Assembly: GCF_002807665.1 (NCBI RefSeq) | Contig: NZ_PEAY01000002.1 | Coordinates: 434,001 to 498,000 of the forward strand | DNA: 64,000 nt | Source of the DNA: Neoalteromonas facilis | GTDB taxonomy: Bacteria > Pseudomonadota > Gammaproteobacteria > Enterobacterales > Alteromonadaceae | Reading direction: 5' to 3' | Shown here: positions 1 to 12,939 of the stretch, in pieces | How positions within the stretch are numbered: the first letter of the stretch is position 1 | Layout of the letters: every line of letters begins with the position of its first letter | The notes under the pieces: model-generated | Database searches by the model: none | What the model saw: the letters and a program-made list of their open reading frames with translations, nothing else | What the model was told of the DNA's origin: nothing | Program-made: the position numbers and the translations under genes

Positions 1-8
1 GGTGATAC

Positions 9-248
9 ATGGGCGGAATAAGTCTTTGGCAACTTCTTATAATCTTAGTTATTGTGGTGCTACTGTTTGGCACGAAAAAGTTGCGCGGCATGGGCAGTGA
101 TTTAGGCTCTGCGGTTAAAGGTTTTAAGAAAGCGGTCAATGATCAAGACGCAGATTTCGAACAGCAGAAGAAAGTAGAAGCTGACGAAGCTAACAAGCAA
201 GTTGAACAAAACGCCGAAAAATCAAAAGCTGAGAAAACTGACGCGTAG
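9..248 (+). CDS. tatA: Sec-independent translocase subunit TatA
   Basis: TatA oligomerises to form the protein-conducting part of the twin-arginine translocase, which exports folded proteins across the inner membrane. The 79-residue protein has the family layout: a short periplasmic N-end, one membrane helix at about residues 5-20, the FG hinge (LFGTKKL, residues 19-25), an amphipathic helix ([14 protein letters not shown]) and a charged, disordered Lys/Glu tail. It lies 5 bases before tatB, at the head of a tight run of genes. Only 8 bases precede the start, so its promoter and any upstream operon partner are outside the window. Confidence 0.96.
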   Translation: MGGISLWQLLIILVIVVLLFGTKKLRGMGSDLGSAVKGFKKAVNDQDADFEQQKKVEADEANKQVEQNAEKSKAEKTDA

Positions 249-253
249 CCACT

Positions 254-592
254 ATGTTTGATATAGGTTTTTGGGAGTTACTCGTTATTGCCGTTATGGC
301 ATTGCTTGTACTCGGTCCCGAACGTTTACCCGGTGCCATTCGGTCAACTGCGAGAACCATCCGCAGCGTAAAATCGATGGCAAATGGATTCAAAGCCGAG
401 ATGGATGAGCAGTTGCGTATTCACGAACTGCATGAAAATTTGCGCAAAGCCGAATCCATGGATATGCAAAACTTATCGCCAGAGTTACAGCGCAGCGTTG
501 CTGAGTTAAAAGCCGCGGCCGAATCGGTGCAACAACCCTACAAAAAAATAGACGCTGAAAAACCCAAATCTGATGACGAACCCAAGTCCTGA
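254..592 (+). CDS. tatB: Sec-independent translocase subunit TatB
   Basis: TatB forms the substrate receptor with TatC and recognises twin-arginine signal peptides. The protein starts [10 protein letters not shown], with the Glu in the N-terminal helix that is typical of TatB rather than TatA. It has the LGPERLP hinge at about residues 20-26, a long amphipathic helix and a charged tail. Its 112 residues are at the short end for the family. Its 3' end overlaps tatC by 20 bases in another frame, which suggests coupled translation. Confidence 0.95.
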   Translation: MFDIGFWELLVIAVMALLVLGPERLPGAIRSTARTIRSVKSMANGFKAEMDEQLRIHELHENLRKAESMDMQNLSPELQRSVAELKAAAESVQQPYKKIDAEKPKSDDEPKS

Positions 593-1316
593 TAGCAGTT
601 TGATTTCACACTTAATCGAACTACGCAGCCGTATCTTACGTGCGCTTTTGAGCGTACTTGTGGTGTTTTTATGCTTGGCATATTTTGCCCAAGACTTATA
701 CCACTTGCTCGCACAGCCTTTATTGGCCACCATGCCTGAAGGTGCAAATATGATCGCAACCGATGTTGCTTCTCCGTTCTTTGCGCCTTTTAAGCTTACT
801 TTGGTGTTGTCATTTTTTATCGCAATTCCATTCGTTTTATATCAAGTGTGGGGTTTTGTAGCCCCCGGTCTGTATAAAAATGAAAAGCGTTTGATTGCGC
901 CGTTGATGTTATCCAGTACGCTACTGTTTTACGCCGGCATGGCATTTGCGTATTTCGTTGTATTTCCGCTGGCGTTCGCTTTCTTTAACAGCGTTGCTCC
1001 TGAAGGTGTGTTAGTCAGTACAGACATCAATAGCTACTTAAATTTTGTCCTGAAACTATTTTTTGCATTTGGCTTATCATTTGAAATCCCGATTGCAATT
1101 ATCTTAATGTGCTGGACGGGTATAACTGATGCTGACTCTCTGCGAGCAAAACGCCCCTATGTTATTGTTGGTGTGTTCGTGGTTGGCATGTTGTTAACCC
1201 CTCCAGATGTCATATCGCAAACCCTACTCGCATTACCAATGTGGCTTTTATTTGAACTTGGAGTGCTAGTTGGTGGTCTTTATTCCTCAAAAAAACAAGA
1301 ACAGGAAACCTCATGA
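573..1316 (+). CDS. tatC: Sec-independent translocase subunit TatC
   Basis: TatC is the polytopic core of the Tat receptor complex and binds the twin-arginine motif. The 247-residue sequence opens with the conserved [10 protein letters not shown], has about six hydrophobic helices, and carries the cytoplasmic-loop motif [12 protein letters not shown] near residues 97-108, which contains the conserved Glu used in signal-peptide binding. The start lies inside the tatB 3' end. The stop overlaps the next start as ATGA at 1313-1316. Confidence 0.97.
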   Translation: MTNPSPDSSLISHLIELRSRILRALLSVLVVFLCLAYFAQDLYHLLAQPLLATMPEGANMIATDVASPFFAPFKLTLVLSFFIAIPFVLYQVWGFVAPGLYKNEKRLIAPLMLSSTLLFYAGMAFAYFVVFPLAFAFFNSVAPEGVLVSTDINSYLNFVLKLFFAFGLSFEIPIAIILMCWTGITDADSLRAKRPYVIVGVFVVGMLLTPPDVISQTLLALPMWLLFELGVLVGGLYSSKKQEQETS

Positions 1317-1903
1317 AGTATGTACCTTCTCTTAAACCGCGCATGGCAGTGTTGCTCATGGCGCTATTGGGTTTAAGTCATGTTGTAAATGCGCAAACAC
1401 AAACCGTTGAAAGTGCTATCCAAGCTTGTAGCCAAGAGTCCAATAGTCTCCAACGCTTGGTTTGTTATGACCGATTGGCAAAGCAGTTGCGAGAGTATAG
1501 CGGTGGCAAAACGGCACTGCCGACGGTTAGTCAGAGACCCACTCCACGCCCGGCACAAATACCTGCTCATGCCCAGAATAAAGTGGCTGAAACACCAGCT
1601 GCAGTGGCAGCATCGCCATCTGTAGTGACTAATTCAGCACAAGATCAGTTTGGTTTAGAGCATCGCCAAGATACCGACGCCATGATCCAAAAGATCTACG
1701 CTGTGGTCACGGATATTACTTCAAATGCGTATAAGAAACGCACTATCACCCTAGATAACGGGCAACGTTGGCGCCAACAAGATGGTAGTTCTTTGAAAAT
1801 TGCCGTAGGTGACACGATCTATATTGAGCGCGGTGTGTTAGGGGCTTTCTATTTAAGTACGGATGACCTCAACCGACGTATGAAGGTTAAACGAGCCGAC
1901 TAG
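1313..1903 (+). CDS. Exported protein of unknown function with N-terminal Cys pair
   Basis: I do not recognise a characterised family. The 196-residue product starts with a signal peptide (hydrophobic stretch [17 protein letters not shown], probable cut after NA). The mature N-end is a short helical segment with two cysteines ([20 protein letters not shown]), resembling the Cys-pair region of type VI-associated TagO/VasI-like proteins. A Pro/Ala-rich linker follows (about residues 65-105). The C-terminal domain (about 125-190) has a predicted beta pattern including [11 protein letters not shown] and GDTIYIERG, which looks like a small barrel. It is translationally coupled to tatC (ATGA) and overlaps tatD by one base, so it is co-transcribed with the Tat genes. 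A role in the Tat pathway is inferred from position only. Confidence 0.85.
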   Translation: MKYVPSLKPRMAVLLMALLGLSHVVNAQTQTVESAIQACSQESNSLQRLVCYDRLAKQLREYSGGKTALPTVSQRPTPRPAQIPAHAQNKVAETPAAVAASPSVVTNSAQDQFGLEHRQDTDAMIQKIYAVVTDITSNAYKKRTITLDNGQRWRQQDGSSLKIAVGDTIYIERGVLGAFYLSTDDLNRRMKVKRAD

Positions 1904-2676
1904 TGCGTTGGTTTGATGCAGGTGTGAATTGTTTCGACGATCGCCTGCCCCTAGCTGAAACCTTAGAAGCTGCGCGCACAAAAGGCGTTGACCGTATGTG
2001 CGTTATTGCCACTCATCAAAGGGACTGGGATAAATGTTTAGCGTGGGCTTCTCAGTACCCTGAAAACTTGTGTTGTACTATCGGGGTTCATCCACATTAC
2101 GCGGATGGTGTTAGTGCGGATTGGTTAACACAGTTAACCCATCTGGCAAACACCCATAGCGTTTCAGCCATAGGCGAATGCGGGCTAGATTTTAATCGCA
2201 TGTTTTCCACTCAAGAGAACCAGTTGCACGTGTTTGAACAACAGCTGCGTCTCGCCGCTGATTTGAAATTACCGGTATATTTGCACGAACGTGATGCGTT
2301 TGATCAGCAGTATCAGCTGTTAAGTGAATATCATTCAACCTTAGTGGGTGGCTTGGTACATTGCTTCACTTCTCACAAAGAACACTTGAAAGCCTATTTA
2401 GATTTGGGGTTTTATATTGGGATCACCGGTTGGATTTGTGATCCTAAAAGAGGTGATGCATTGCGCGACGCGCTCCAGTATTTACCGTTAGACAGACTCA
2501 TACTTGAGACGGATTCGCCCTATCTATTTCCGAAGGGATTTAAACCGCGAACCCGCAATAATACACCTGCACACTTACCGTATATTGCTCAACAAGTTGC
2601 TGATTTAAAAAACATCACAGTTGAACAAGTCAATCAAGTGAGTATTATCAATACAACCCAATTATTGTGGCGATGA
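1903..2676 (+). CDS. tatD: TatD family metal-dependent DNase
   Basis: TatD-type TIM-barrel metallohydrolases have 3'-5' exonuclease activity and are linked to DNA repair. They are not needed for Tat export despite the name. The 257-residue protein aligns by eye along its length with E. coli TatD: GVHPHY, AIGECGLDFNR, VYLHERDA, HCFTSHKEH, GFYIGITGWICD and ETDSPYLFP carry the metal-binding and catalytic His/Glu/Asp residues. As in E. coli TatD, the first motif is DAGVN rather than the HxH of YcfH-type paralogues. The start is GTG, overlapping the preceding TAG by one base. Confidence 0.94.
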   Translation: MRWFDAGVNCFDDRLPLAETLEAARTKGVDRMCVIATHQRDWDKCLAWASQYPENLCCTIGVHPHYADGVSADWLTQLTHLANTHSVSAIGECGLDFNRMFSTQENQLHVFEQQLRLAADLKLPVYLHERDAFDQQYQLLSEYHSTLVGGLVHCFTSHKEHLKAYLDLGFYIGITGWICDPKRGDALRDALQYLPLDRLILETDSPYLFPKGFKPRTRNNTPAHLPYIAQQVADLKNITVEQVNQVSIINTTQLLWR

Positions 2677-2677
2677 T

Positions 2678-5619
<2,942 letters not shown>

Positions 5620-5623
5620 CACC

Positions 5624-7132
5624 TTAACTGAAACTTAGCTGCCAACCCGCTTTGTGGGTTAACCAGGCTTCATTGTTCAGTTCAGCTTTGATCAGCGGGT
5701 GGGCGTTTAACCAACCATCGGGAAACGACATCCGCCAGTGATCACCTTCTAATTCCAAACTGATGTCCGGTAACTCTAGATTCGCCCGACGAATTGATAA
5801 CACCACTGCAATACGAAGAATTCGCAATAAATTCAGCACCATAGGCTTCACGTCATCATGATAGCCTTGGAAATCTTCCACATTGATATTTTGTCGGTGG
5901 CCTTTCACCAAGTTGCGAATCGTGGTTTTTTGCAACAGGGTGTAACCCGGTAAATCAATGTGGGACAGTACGTAAGCGCCGTGCTGGTGATACAGCTTGT
6001 AATCAATGTGTAAGCCCAGTTCATGCAGCATACAAGCGGCTTTAAGCACCGCATCGGTGTCAAAGTTACAGATACCGGTTTGTTCGCACACTTGCTTGGA
6101 TAGCATTGACGCGGTGCGGTGGACGGTTCTTGCGTGCACAATATCAATGCGGAAACGTTGCATCGCTTGATTCAATGTTTGCGAACGGCGATCGTTATCT
6201 TGCATCGAATCTAACATACCGTAAATCAGGCCTTCCCTCAGTGCGCCACCGGAAATGTTCATTTCTTTAATGCGCAACTGCTCAAACAGGGTAATAAGAA
6301 TCGCTAAGCCGCTGGGGAAAATGGCACGTCTGGCTTCACTGAGTCCACTAATATCCAATTGCTCCATGGAGCCACACGCGATGCACTGCTCGCGCAATTG
6401 GTACAGATAATCTAAACGAATAGAGTCGCTAATACGCTGATTGACCAGGATCTCAACAATCGCTTGGGGCGTGCCTGAGGCGCCAAGGCAATTACGCCAG
6501 TCAAAGCATAAAAACTCGTCTTTAATTGGACTAACTAGTGCTTTAGCCGCCGCTTGCGCTTGTTCGAAGTTGTCTTTAGACAATTTTCCTTGGCTAAAAT
6601 AACGCTCCATAAAGGTGACACAACCCATGTCCAGGCTGGTGACGTTTATGGGGGTCATGTCATTACCGAAGATAATTTCGGTACTGGCACCACCAATATC
6701 GATGACTAAGCTGCTACCTTGATTGGCTGAAGTATAGGCAACACCAAGATAAATTTGGCGTGCTTCTTCTTCGCCACTGATCACGTTAATCGGGTGGTTC
6801 AATACCTCTTCGGCTTGATGAATAAAGGCTTGTGCATTGCTTGCTAAGCGCAAGGTTGCAGTGGCAACCACTTTAATATTCGAACGTGGAATGTCTTGTA
6901 AACGTTCTGCAAAAGAGCGTAGACAATTGAGCCCGCGATCAAAACTCGCTTGGTCTAGCTGCATTTCGTCATTCAATCCGGCAGCTAAACGCACTTTTTG
7001 CTTAATTTTTCCAACGATCTGAACGCTGCCATTGATGACATGCACAACCACCATGTGGAAGCTATTGGAGCCTAAATCAACGGCTGCGTAATACTCGCCT
7101 CGCAGCGTAGGCAAACCGAAGGTGTTATCCAT
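5624..7132 (-). CDS. gppA: Ppx/GppA phosphatase (probable pppGpp pyrophosphatase)
   Basis: Member of the sugar-kinase/Hsp70-fold exopolyphosphatase family, which hydrolyses polyphosphate or converts pppGpp to ppGpp. The 502 residues contain the N-terminal phosphate-binding AAVDLGSNSFHM, a second nucleotide-binding motif VIDIGGASTE, GGALREG, and a C-terminal HD-like helical domain with MLHELGLHIDY. Segments such as KVRLAAGLN, FAERLQDIP and VVATATLRLA read closer to E. coli GppA than to Ppx. The gene sits 2 bases downstream of rhlB, the same rhlB-gppA arrangement as in E. coli. The exact substrate preference cannot be read from sequence. Confidence 0.93.
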   Translation of the reverse strand: MDNTFGLPTLRGEYYAAVDLGSNSFHMVVVHVINGSVQIVGKIKQKVRLAAGLNDEMQLDQASFDRGLNCLRSFAERLQDIPRSNIKVVATATLRLASNAQAFIHQAEEVLNHPINVISGEEEARQIYLGVAYTSANQGSSLVIDIGGASTEIIFGNDMTPINVTSLDMGCVTFMERYFSQGKLSKDNFEQAQAAAKALVSPIKDEFLCFDWRNCLGASGTPQAIVEILVNQRISDSIRLDYLYQLREQCIACGSMEQLDISGLSEARRAIFPSGLAILITLFEQLRIKEMNISGGALREGLIYGMLDSMQDNDRRSQTLNQAMQRFRIDIVHARTVHRTASMLSKQVCEQTGICNFDTDAVLKAACMLHELGLHIDYKLYHQHGAYVLSHIDLPGYTLLQKTTIRNLVKGHRQNINVEDFQGYHDDVKPMVLNLLRILRIAVVLSIRRANLELPDISLELEGDHWRMSFPDGWLNAHPLIKAELNNEAWLTHKAGWQLSFS

Positions 7133-7134
7133 AC

Positions 7135-8418
7135 TTAACGCGGGCCTCTGTTTCCTGATTGGCGGTTATTATTCCCACGGTTGGATTTGCCGCGAGAGCT
7201 TTTATTACGGTCGTTACTGCGGCGCTTGTGCTGGAACTTAGGTGTTTTAATATCCTCAAGCAACGCATTGCTGTCGTAATCGGTGACAGGAATTGAATGA
7301 TTAATATAGGTTTCGATGGCCGGCAAGTTAAGCGCATACTTTTCACATGCGAAACTGATCGCGTGCCCGCTCTTGCCAGCGCGACCTGTGCGTCCGATTC
7401 GGTGAACATAGTCTTCGGCATCATCGGGCAAGTCGTAATTAAATACGTGTGTGACTTTATCTATGTGAAGTCCGCGTGCCGCCACGTCTGTTGCTACAAG
7501 AACATCGAGTTCGCCGCGAGTAAATTTATCCAAAATCGATAATCGTTTCTTTTGCGGAACATCGCCCGATAACATACCAACGCGGTGCCCATCGGCCTTT
7601 AACCACGCTTCAACTTGTTCACAACCATGTTTGGTATTGGCAAACACTATGGCTTTTTCAGGCCACTCTTCTTCCATTAGGGTCAGTAGAAGACGCATTT
7701 TGTCTTCGTCAGACGGGTAGAACAGTTCTTCCTGAACACGACTCGCGGTTTTCTGTTCTGGCTCTACTTGCACATGCGTTGGGTTGTTCATGTGTTCGTA
7801 GGCTAATTCTTGTACGCGCATACTCAAGGTGGCTGAGAATAGCATGCTCAATCGCTTGCTTGGTTTAGGCATGCGACGGAATAAGAAACGTATGTCTTTA
7901 ATAAAGCCTAAATCAAACATGCGGTCAGCTTCGTCGAGCACTGCGACTTGAATGTGGTCGAGTGAAAACACGCCTTGTTTGTAATAGTCCAGTATACGCC
8001 CGGTGGTACCAATAATAATATCAACGCCCTTTTCTAACTTTTCGCGTTGACTTTGGTATCCTTCGCCCCCATATATCAACCCTAATGAGAGTCCAGTGTG
8101 TTTGCTGAGCAATTCCGCGTCATTGAATATTTGCACGGCAAGCTCTCGAGTCGGTGCCATAATAATTGCTTTAGGCGACGCATCAGTGTCAGTTGGATTC
8201 GATAGCAAGTGGTGAAATGTCGCAACTAAAAATGCGATCGTTTTACCTGTACCGGTTTGCGCTTGACCTGCGACATCTAGACCGTCTAGGCTAGGCGGCA
8301 AACTGAGCGCTTGAATAGGGGTGCAGTGCTTAAAATTGGCTGCATCAAGAGCCGCGATCACATCTTTATGGATCGGAAGCTCGGAGAAATGTGTAGTAGT
8401 TAAATGAGTTGTTTGCAT
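7135..8418 (-). CDS. rhlB: ATP-dependent RNA helicase RhlB (DEAD-box)
   Basis: RhlB unwinds RNA for degradosome-dependent decay. The 427 residues show the DEAD-box series in order: Q motif ([10 protein letters not shown]), Walker [26 protein letters not shown], the helicase-C motifs FANTKHG and VATDVAARG, and HRIGRTGR. A basic Arg/Asn/Gly-rich tail follows. Whole-length resemblance to E. coli RhlB is strong, including [14 protein letters not shown] and EEELWPE-like spacing before FANTKH. It is divergent from trxA across 100 bases and is followed directly by gppA. Confidence 0.95.
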   Translation of the reverse strand: MQTTHLTTTHFSELPIHKDVIAALDAANFKHCTPIQALSLPPSLDGLDVAGQAQTGTGKTIAFLVATFHHLLSNPTDTDASPKAIIMAPTRELAVQIFNDAELLSKHTGLSLGLIYGGEGYQSQREKLEKGVDIIIGTTGRILDYYKQGVFSLDHIQVAVLDEADRMFDLGFIKDIRFLFRRMPKPSKRLSMLFSATLSMRVQELAYEHMNNPTHVQVEPEQKTASRVQEELFYPSDEDKMRLLLTLMEEEWPEKAIVFANTKHGCEQVEAWLKADGHRVGMLSGDVPQKKRLSILDKFTRGELDVLVATDVAARGLHIDKVTHVFNYDLPDDAEDYVHRIGRTGRAGKSGHAISFACEKYALNLPAIETYINHSIPVTDYDSNALLEDIKTPKFQHKRRSNDRNKSSRGKSNRGNNNRQSGNRGPR

Positions 8419-8518
8419 AGCTTATAGCTTATCAATGCTTGCATTAAAAACAGATTCTATATAACACTTACGGTAGTGCTGAAACAGTATCAGCAACAGA
8501 CCATTAACGGAGAAAAGA

Positions 8519-8845
8519 ATGAGCGACAAAATTATCCAGTTAACTGATGATAAGTTCGAAGCAGATGTTATCAATGCTGCGGGTCCTGTGCTGGTTGACT
8601 TCTGGGCCGAGTGGTGTGGCCCGTGTAAAATGATTGCACCTATCTTAGAAGACATTGCTGGTGAATACGAAGGCAAGTTAACAGTTGGTAAACTGAATGT
8701 CGATGAAAATAACGAAACTCCGCCTAAATACGGTATTCGTGGAATCCCAACATTGTTGTTGTTTAAAGACGGTAACGTAGCTGCAACTAAAGTTGGCGCG
8801 TTGTCTAAAACTCAATTAGAAGAGTTCTTAAACGAACATATCTAA
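8519..8845 (+). CDS. trxA: Thioredoxin 1
   Basis: General protein disulfide reductase. The 108-residue protein carries the active-site motif WAEWCGPCK at about residues 28-36, the cis-proline segment [11 protein letters not shown], and the charged first helix of bacterial thioredoxins. A GGAG ribosome-binding site lies about 6 bases before the ATG. A strong terminator at 8864-8890 follows. A second, longer thioredoxin-fold gene (cnoX) is at 24364. Confidence 0.98.
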   Translation: MSDKIIQLTDDKFEADVINAAGPVLVDFWAEWCGPCKMIAPILEDIAGEYEGKLTVGKLNVDENNETPPKYGIRGIPTLLLFKDGNVAATKVGALSKTQLEEFLNEHI

Positions 8846-8863
8846 GCAATATCGCTGGTCAAT

Positions 8864-8890
8864 AAAAAACCCTCTGCGAGAGGGTTTTTT
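8864..8890. terminator. Bidirectional rho-independent terminator (trxA / antiporter)
   Basis: Perfect hairpin with arms at 8864-8875 and 8879-8890 and a 3-base loop gcg. The GC core accctct/agagggt is flanked by A-run and T-run, so it can end transcription of trxA on the plus strand and of the antiporter gene on the minus strand. Confidence 0.92.
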
Positions 8891-8921
8891 TGTGTCTTTT
8901 CATTAGGTTGGCAGTTTAATG

Positions 8922-9893
8922 CTAGAATGAAGCGCTGATCAGGTAGTACATATACCCTACATAAATGGCGCTAAAAACTGAACCTTCAATGCGGTTTAAA
9001 CGGCCTTGCTTACCCTTTAAACCAATACAAAATACGAGTAAGGCGGCGGTCAGGCCCACCATAAGCAGTGCGTCACGATATAAAAATTCAGACTCAACTT
9101 GCATCGGTGCGATAACACCGGCTAAACCGACAACACCAAGCGTATTGAATAAGTTTGACCCAATGACATTGCCCAAGGCTAGCTCATGCTCGCCCTTTCT
9201 AACGGCGACAAGCGCTGCGGCTAATTCAGGCAACGATGTACCTATCGCAATAATTGTTAAGCCGATAATAACGTCGCTCACACCGAATGCAGTGGCGACT
9301 TCGACAGCGCCCCAAACTAAGAGGCGCGAGCTGGCAATCAACAAGACCAAACCAATGCCAAGAGAAATCAGGCTGGTCTTCAACGGCTGATGCTCTGGTA
9401 TTTCAGCCGCTACATCGTCAGCCAATGCATCCTCTCCGCCTTTTAATCCGGAGTAAATACTCCACACCATAAGCCCAACAAAAATACCCAGAAGGGCGTA
9501 TGCATCATCGTGGGAGACTTCTAAATCTAACAGCTGATAAACTGAAAATAGGCTGATCCCCAGCAGTAAAGGCAGCTCCTTCTTGAGTACTTCCGATTTT
9601 ACTGCTATTGGGCTGATGATGGCGGTTAAGCCTAATATCAAGGCGATATTGGCGATATTGGATCCATAAGCGTTACCTAACGCAAGTCCAGGGTTGCCTT
9701 GGCTTGCGGCAAAGGCAGACACAATCATTTCAGGTGCAGAGGTACCAAAACCGATGATTAACATACCAATCAGGAGTGGAGACATGCCTAAATAACGCGC
9801 TGTTGCTGCGGCACCATCGACAAATTTGCCTGCACTCCACAACAACACTACAAGACCGACTACTATGGCCAAAATGGGAAATGTCATATACAC
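8922..9893 (-). CDS. Calcium/sodium antiporter (CaCA family, YrbG-like)
   Basis: Inner-membrane cation exchanger of the K+-independent Na+/Ca2+ exchanger type. The 323-residue protein is almost all membrane helices arranged as two inverted repeats, each with an alpha motif: GFGTSAPEMIVSAFAA...GNAYGSNIANIALILG in the first half and AIGTSLPELAAALVAV...GNVIGSNLFNTLGVVG in the second. The two halves are joined by a short acidic cytoplasmic loop (about residues 150-165, EDALADDVAAEIPE). Family size and motif order are complete. It lies between trxA and rho, divergent from rho. Confidence 0.92.
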   Translation of the reverse strand: MYMTFPILAIVVGLVVLLWSAGKFVDGAAATARYLGMSPLLIGMLIIGFGTSAPEMIVSAFAASQGNPGLALGNAYGSNIANIALILGLTAIISPIAVKSEVLKKELPLLLGISLFSVYQLLDLEVSHDDAYALLGIFVGLMVWSIYSGLKGGEDALADDVAAEIPEHQPLKTSLISLGIGLVLLIASSRLLVWGAVEVATAFGVSDVIIGLTIIAIGTSLPELAAALVAVRKGEHELALGNVIGSNLFNTLGVVGLAGVIAPMQVESEFLYRDALLMVGLTAALLVFCIGLKGKQGRLNRIEGSVFSAIYVGYMYYLISASF

Positions 9894-10243
9894 CTTTATA
9901 GTTATGTAACGGCTACTTTATTGTTAAAAACCTTCATGCTGGATCAATCAATGCGTTTCAGTAATAGAAGGCGTGTTTACCGTGATTTTTACCTTGTGAT
10001 CGAACCGGTATTGTAGATGACCTGATACTGGGCGGCTACCGAATTACGCTAGAATTCGGTAATGAACGATAAATTTAGGTAACTTTTTCTCATCAGACTA
10101 GACGAAATGTAAATATGGTGCTAAGTTTCTTAACAGCTCAAACCCGAGCTTTCCAATTATCTTTCAAATCTGAGCAGTATTTATAACTCTTTTCGAATAA
10201 AAAGATTACGCATAGTAGCGTTTACGTACAAAGACCCACCAAT
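9894..10243. promoter_or_regulatory. Antiporter-rho intergenic region with an 8-bp inverted repeat
   Basis: This 350-base gap separates two divergent genes and presumably holds both promoters and a long rho leader; no open reading frame of note is seen. A perfect inverted repeat, accgaatt (10038-10045) and aattcggt (10053-10060) with a 7-base spacer, is not followed by a T-run and so is more like an operator than a terminator. In E. coli rho has an attenuated leader; an equivalent cannot be demonstrated here. Confidence 0.45.
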
Positions 10244-11509
10244 ATGAATTTAACAGAACTAAAGAATAAACCTATCAGTGAGCTGGTCGCATTGGCCGAA
10301 GAAATGGGCCTAGAAAACATGGCTCGTGCTCGCAAGCAAGACATCATTTTCTCTATTTTAAAAGCCCACGCCAAAAGCGGTGAAGACATCTTTGGCGATG
10401 GTGTGTTGGAAATATTGCAGGACGGGTTTGGTTTCTTACGTTCTGCTGACTCATCCTATTTGGCCGGTCCAGATGACATTTACGTATCACCCAGTCAGAT
10501 CCGTCGTTTTAATTTACGTACAGGTGATACCATTGCCGGGAAAATTCGCCCGCCAAAAGACAGCGAACGTTATTTCGCGCTATTAAAAATTCGCGAAGTT
10601 AACTTCGACAAACCAGAAAACTCGCGTAATAAGATCTTATTCGAAAACTTAACGCCGCTGCATGCAAACGAGCGCTTGCGCATGGAGCGTGGAAACGGCA
10701 GTACCGAAGATATTACGGCACGTGTACTGGATTTAGCAGCACCTATTGGTCGTGGTCAGCGTGGCTTGATTGTGGCACCGCCGAAAGCGGGTAAAACGCT
10801 TTTACTACAGAATATCGCTCAATCCATCGCTGCGAACCATCCAGAATGTCAATTGATGGTGTTATTGATTGATGAGCGTCCTGAGGAAGTTACAGAAATG
10901 CAACGTTTGGTGCAGGGGGAAGTGGTTGCGTCTACCTTTGACGAGCCCGCTAGCCGCCACGTTCAAGTTGCAGAGATGGTAATTGAGAAAGCTAAACGTT
11001 TGGTTGAGCACAAAAAAGATGTGGTTATCCTGTTGGATTCGATCACTCGATTGGCGCGTGCCTATAACACGGTAATCCCGTCGTCAGGTAAAGTATTGAC
11101 CGGTGGTGTTGACGCTAATGCCCTACACAAACCAAAGCGTTTCTTTGGTGCTGCTCGAAACGTCGAGGAAGGTGGTAGTTTAACTATTATCGCGACGGCA
11201 CTCATTGATACCGGTTCTAAGATGGACGAAGTTATCTACGAAGAGTTTAAAGGTACCGGTAACATGGAACTTCACTTAAACCGTAAGATTGCTGAGAAGC
11301 GCGTTTTCCCTGCGATAGATTTCAATCGTTCAGGTACTCGCCGAGAAGAGTTATTAACCACGCAAGATGAATTACAGAAAATGTGGATCTTACGTAAGAT
11401 TGTCCATGAAATGTCTGAAATTGATGCAATGGAGTTTTTGATTAACCGTTTGGCGATGACCAAAACAAACAATGAATTCTTCGATGCAATGAAGCGACAA
11501 AAAAGTTAA
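10244..11509 (+). CDS. rho: Transcription termination factor Rho
   Basis: Hexameric RNA-dependent ATPase/helicase that ends transcription at rut sites. The 421 residues contain the Rho N-terminal helical domain ([22 protein letters not shown]), the cold-shock-like RNA-binding domain ([29 protein letters not shown] region), Walker A (APPKAGKT), the Walker B region ([16 protein letters not shown]), the Q/R loops and a conserved C-end. Length matches E. coli Rho (419). A hairpin terminator follows at 11533. Confidence 0.98.
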   Translation: MNLTELKNKPISELVALAEEMGLENMARARKQDIIFSILKAHAKSGEDIFGDGVLEILQDGFGFLRSADSSYLAGPDDIYVSPSQIRRFNLRTGDTIAGKIRPPKDSERYFALLKIREVNFDKPENSRNKILFENLTPLHANERLRMERGNGSTEDITARVLDLAAPIGRGQRGLIVAPPKAGKTLLLQNIAQSIAANHPECQLMVLLIDERPEEVTEMQRLVQGEVVASTFDEPASRHVQVAEMVIEKAKRLVEHKKDVVILLDSITRLARAYNTVIPSSGKVLTGGVDANALHKPKRFFGAARNVEEGGSLTIIATALIDTGSKMDEVIYEEFKGTGNMELHLNRKIAEKRVFPAIDFNRSGTRREELLTTQDELQKMWILRKIVHEMSEIDAMEFLINRLAMTKTNNEFFDAMKRQKS

Positions 11510-11532
11510 TTCACGCATTTTGCAGCCTATAG

Positions 11533-11560
11533 AGCCATGTCTTTTGACATGGCTTTTTTA
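11533..11560 (+). terminator. Rho-independent terminator after rho
   Basis: Perfect 9-bp hairpin agccatgtc/gacatggct (11533-11541 and 11546-11554) with a tttt loop, followed by a run of T. It lies 23 bases after the rho stop. Confidence 0.92.
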
Positions 11561-11621
11561 TTTGGGCTATTGGTGAACATTGAGTTAATCTGTGAGTACG
11601 TTCACTAAAAAGATACTCAAT

Positions 11622-12920
11622 ATGAAGAAGTTCGCCCTATGTTTACTTTTCTGTGCCACAACATTCAACGTTGCCGCACGTCCAACGCCAGATCAACTCA
11701 ATTCAATGAGTGGCAATATTGAAGCGGATGTCATTCAGTGGCGCCATCATTTGCATGAGTTTCCAGAACTATCTAATCGAGAATTCAAAACAGCGGCGTA
11801 TGTAGAAAAATATTTGCGTGATTTGGGTCTTGAAGTGACCACCGGCATTGCCAAAACAGGTGTTGTCGCTGTGCTAGACAGTGGCAAGCCTGGCCCTGTC
11901 GTCGCGCTGCGTGCTGACATGGATGGATTACCTGTATTAGAACAAAATGACTTGCCATATAAGTCAACTCAACGTGGTGAGTTTAATGGCAATGAGGTGC
12001 CTGTTATGCACGCCTGCGGTCACGATACCCATATGGCAATGTTAATGGGCGCAGCCAAAATTTTAGTTGACGTTAAAGATCAGTTACGCGGCCAGGTTAA
12101 ATTTATTTTTCAACCTGCGGAAGAGGGCGCTCCAGCCGGCGAAACAGGCGGCGCTGAAGATATGGTTAAAGAGGGGGTACTGAGCAATCCGGATGTCGAT
12201 GCAATTTTTGGTTTGCATATCAGCTCAGATACCGATGTGGGTAAAGTGCGCTACCGTGAAGGTGGTGTTATGGCGGCGGTCGATCCGTTTAAAGTCGTCA
12301 TCAAAGGAAAGCAGGCTCACGGTGCTTATCCATGGTTGAGCGTGGACCCTGTCACGACGGCTGCTCAGGTTATTATGGGGCTACAAACCATCGTTAGTCG
12401 TGAACTCAAGCTTGTCGATGATGCGGCCGTGATTACCATCGGCTCAATTCACGGCGGTAATCGTTCCAATATCATTCCAAGTGAAGTCGAATTGGTTGGT
12501 ACTATCAGAACCTTAAATCCTGCCGCGCGAGATCACATTTATGAGGCGCTGCCGCGTAAAGTGCATGCTATCTCTGAAAGCATGCGCGCAACAGCCGAGG
12601 TTACCCTACCATTGGATTACAATTATCCGATTACGTTTAACGATCATTCGCTAATGGCGCAAATGTTACCTACAATTCAACGTACGGCGGGTGAATCAAA
12701 TGCGCTTTATTCCAAAGCAGTGACCGGTGCAGAAGACTTTTCTTTCTTCCAAGAGAAAGTACCAGGCGTATACCTTTGGGTTGGCGGTAAGCCTCTAAAC
12801 GTCGCGGCTGAAGACGCGCCAGCTCACCACACGCCAGAGTTTTATGTAGATGACAGTGGTATGCGTCTTGGGGTTGATTTGCTAACCAATATGACGGTGG
12901 ATTATCTTTTTGCAGACTAG
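11622..12920 (+). CDS. Exported M20 family amidohydrolase
   Basis: Zinc or manganese metallopeptidase of the M20D amidohydrolase group (hippurate hydrolase, IAA-amino-acid and N-acyl-amino-acid hydrolases). I chose ATG 11622 because it gives a clean signal peptide (MKKFALCLLFCATTFNVAA). A GTG at 11592 in the same frame is possible and adds 10 residues. Family motifs follow in order: WRHHLHEFPELS, ALRADMDGLPV, ACGHDTHMAML (metal ligands), FIFQPAEEG (catalytic Glu), the dimerisation domain (KGKQAHGAYPW), and GAEDFSFF with a C-terminal HHTPEF. The signal peptide places it in the periplasm, where it may trim acylated amino acids or short peptides; the substrate is unknown. Confidence 0.9.
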   Translation: MKKFALCLLFCATTFNVAARPTPDQLNSMSGNIEADVIQWRHHLHEFPELSNREFKTAAYVEKYLRDLGLEVTTGIAKTGVVAVLDSGKPGPVVALRADMDGLPVLEQNDLPYKSTQRGEFNGNEVPVMHACGHDTHMAMLMGAAKILVDVKDQLRGQVKFIFQPAEEGAPAGETGGAEDMVKEGVLSNPDVDAIFGLHISSDTDVGKVRYREGGVMAAVDPFKVVIKGKQAHGAYPWLSVDPVTTAAQVIMGLQTIVSRELKLVDDAAVITIGSIHGGNRSNIIPSEVELVGTIRTLNPAARDHIYEALPRKVHAISESMRATAEVTLPLDYNYPITFNDHSLMAQMLPTIQRTAGESNALYSKAVTGAEDFSFFQEKVPGVYLWVGGKPLNVAAEDAPAHHTPEFYVDDSGMRLGVDLLTNMTVDYLFAD

Positions 12921-12939
12921 GTGACAAGGATAGCACTCA

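Noticed and set aside
8965..9390. Long plus-strand open frame opposite the Ca/Na antiporter
   Set aside because: It is the complement of a well-supported membrane protein gene and has no family features.
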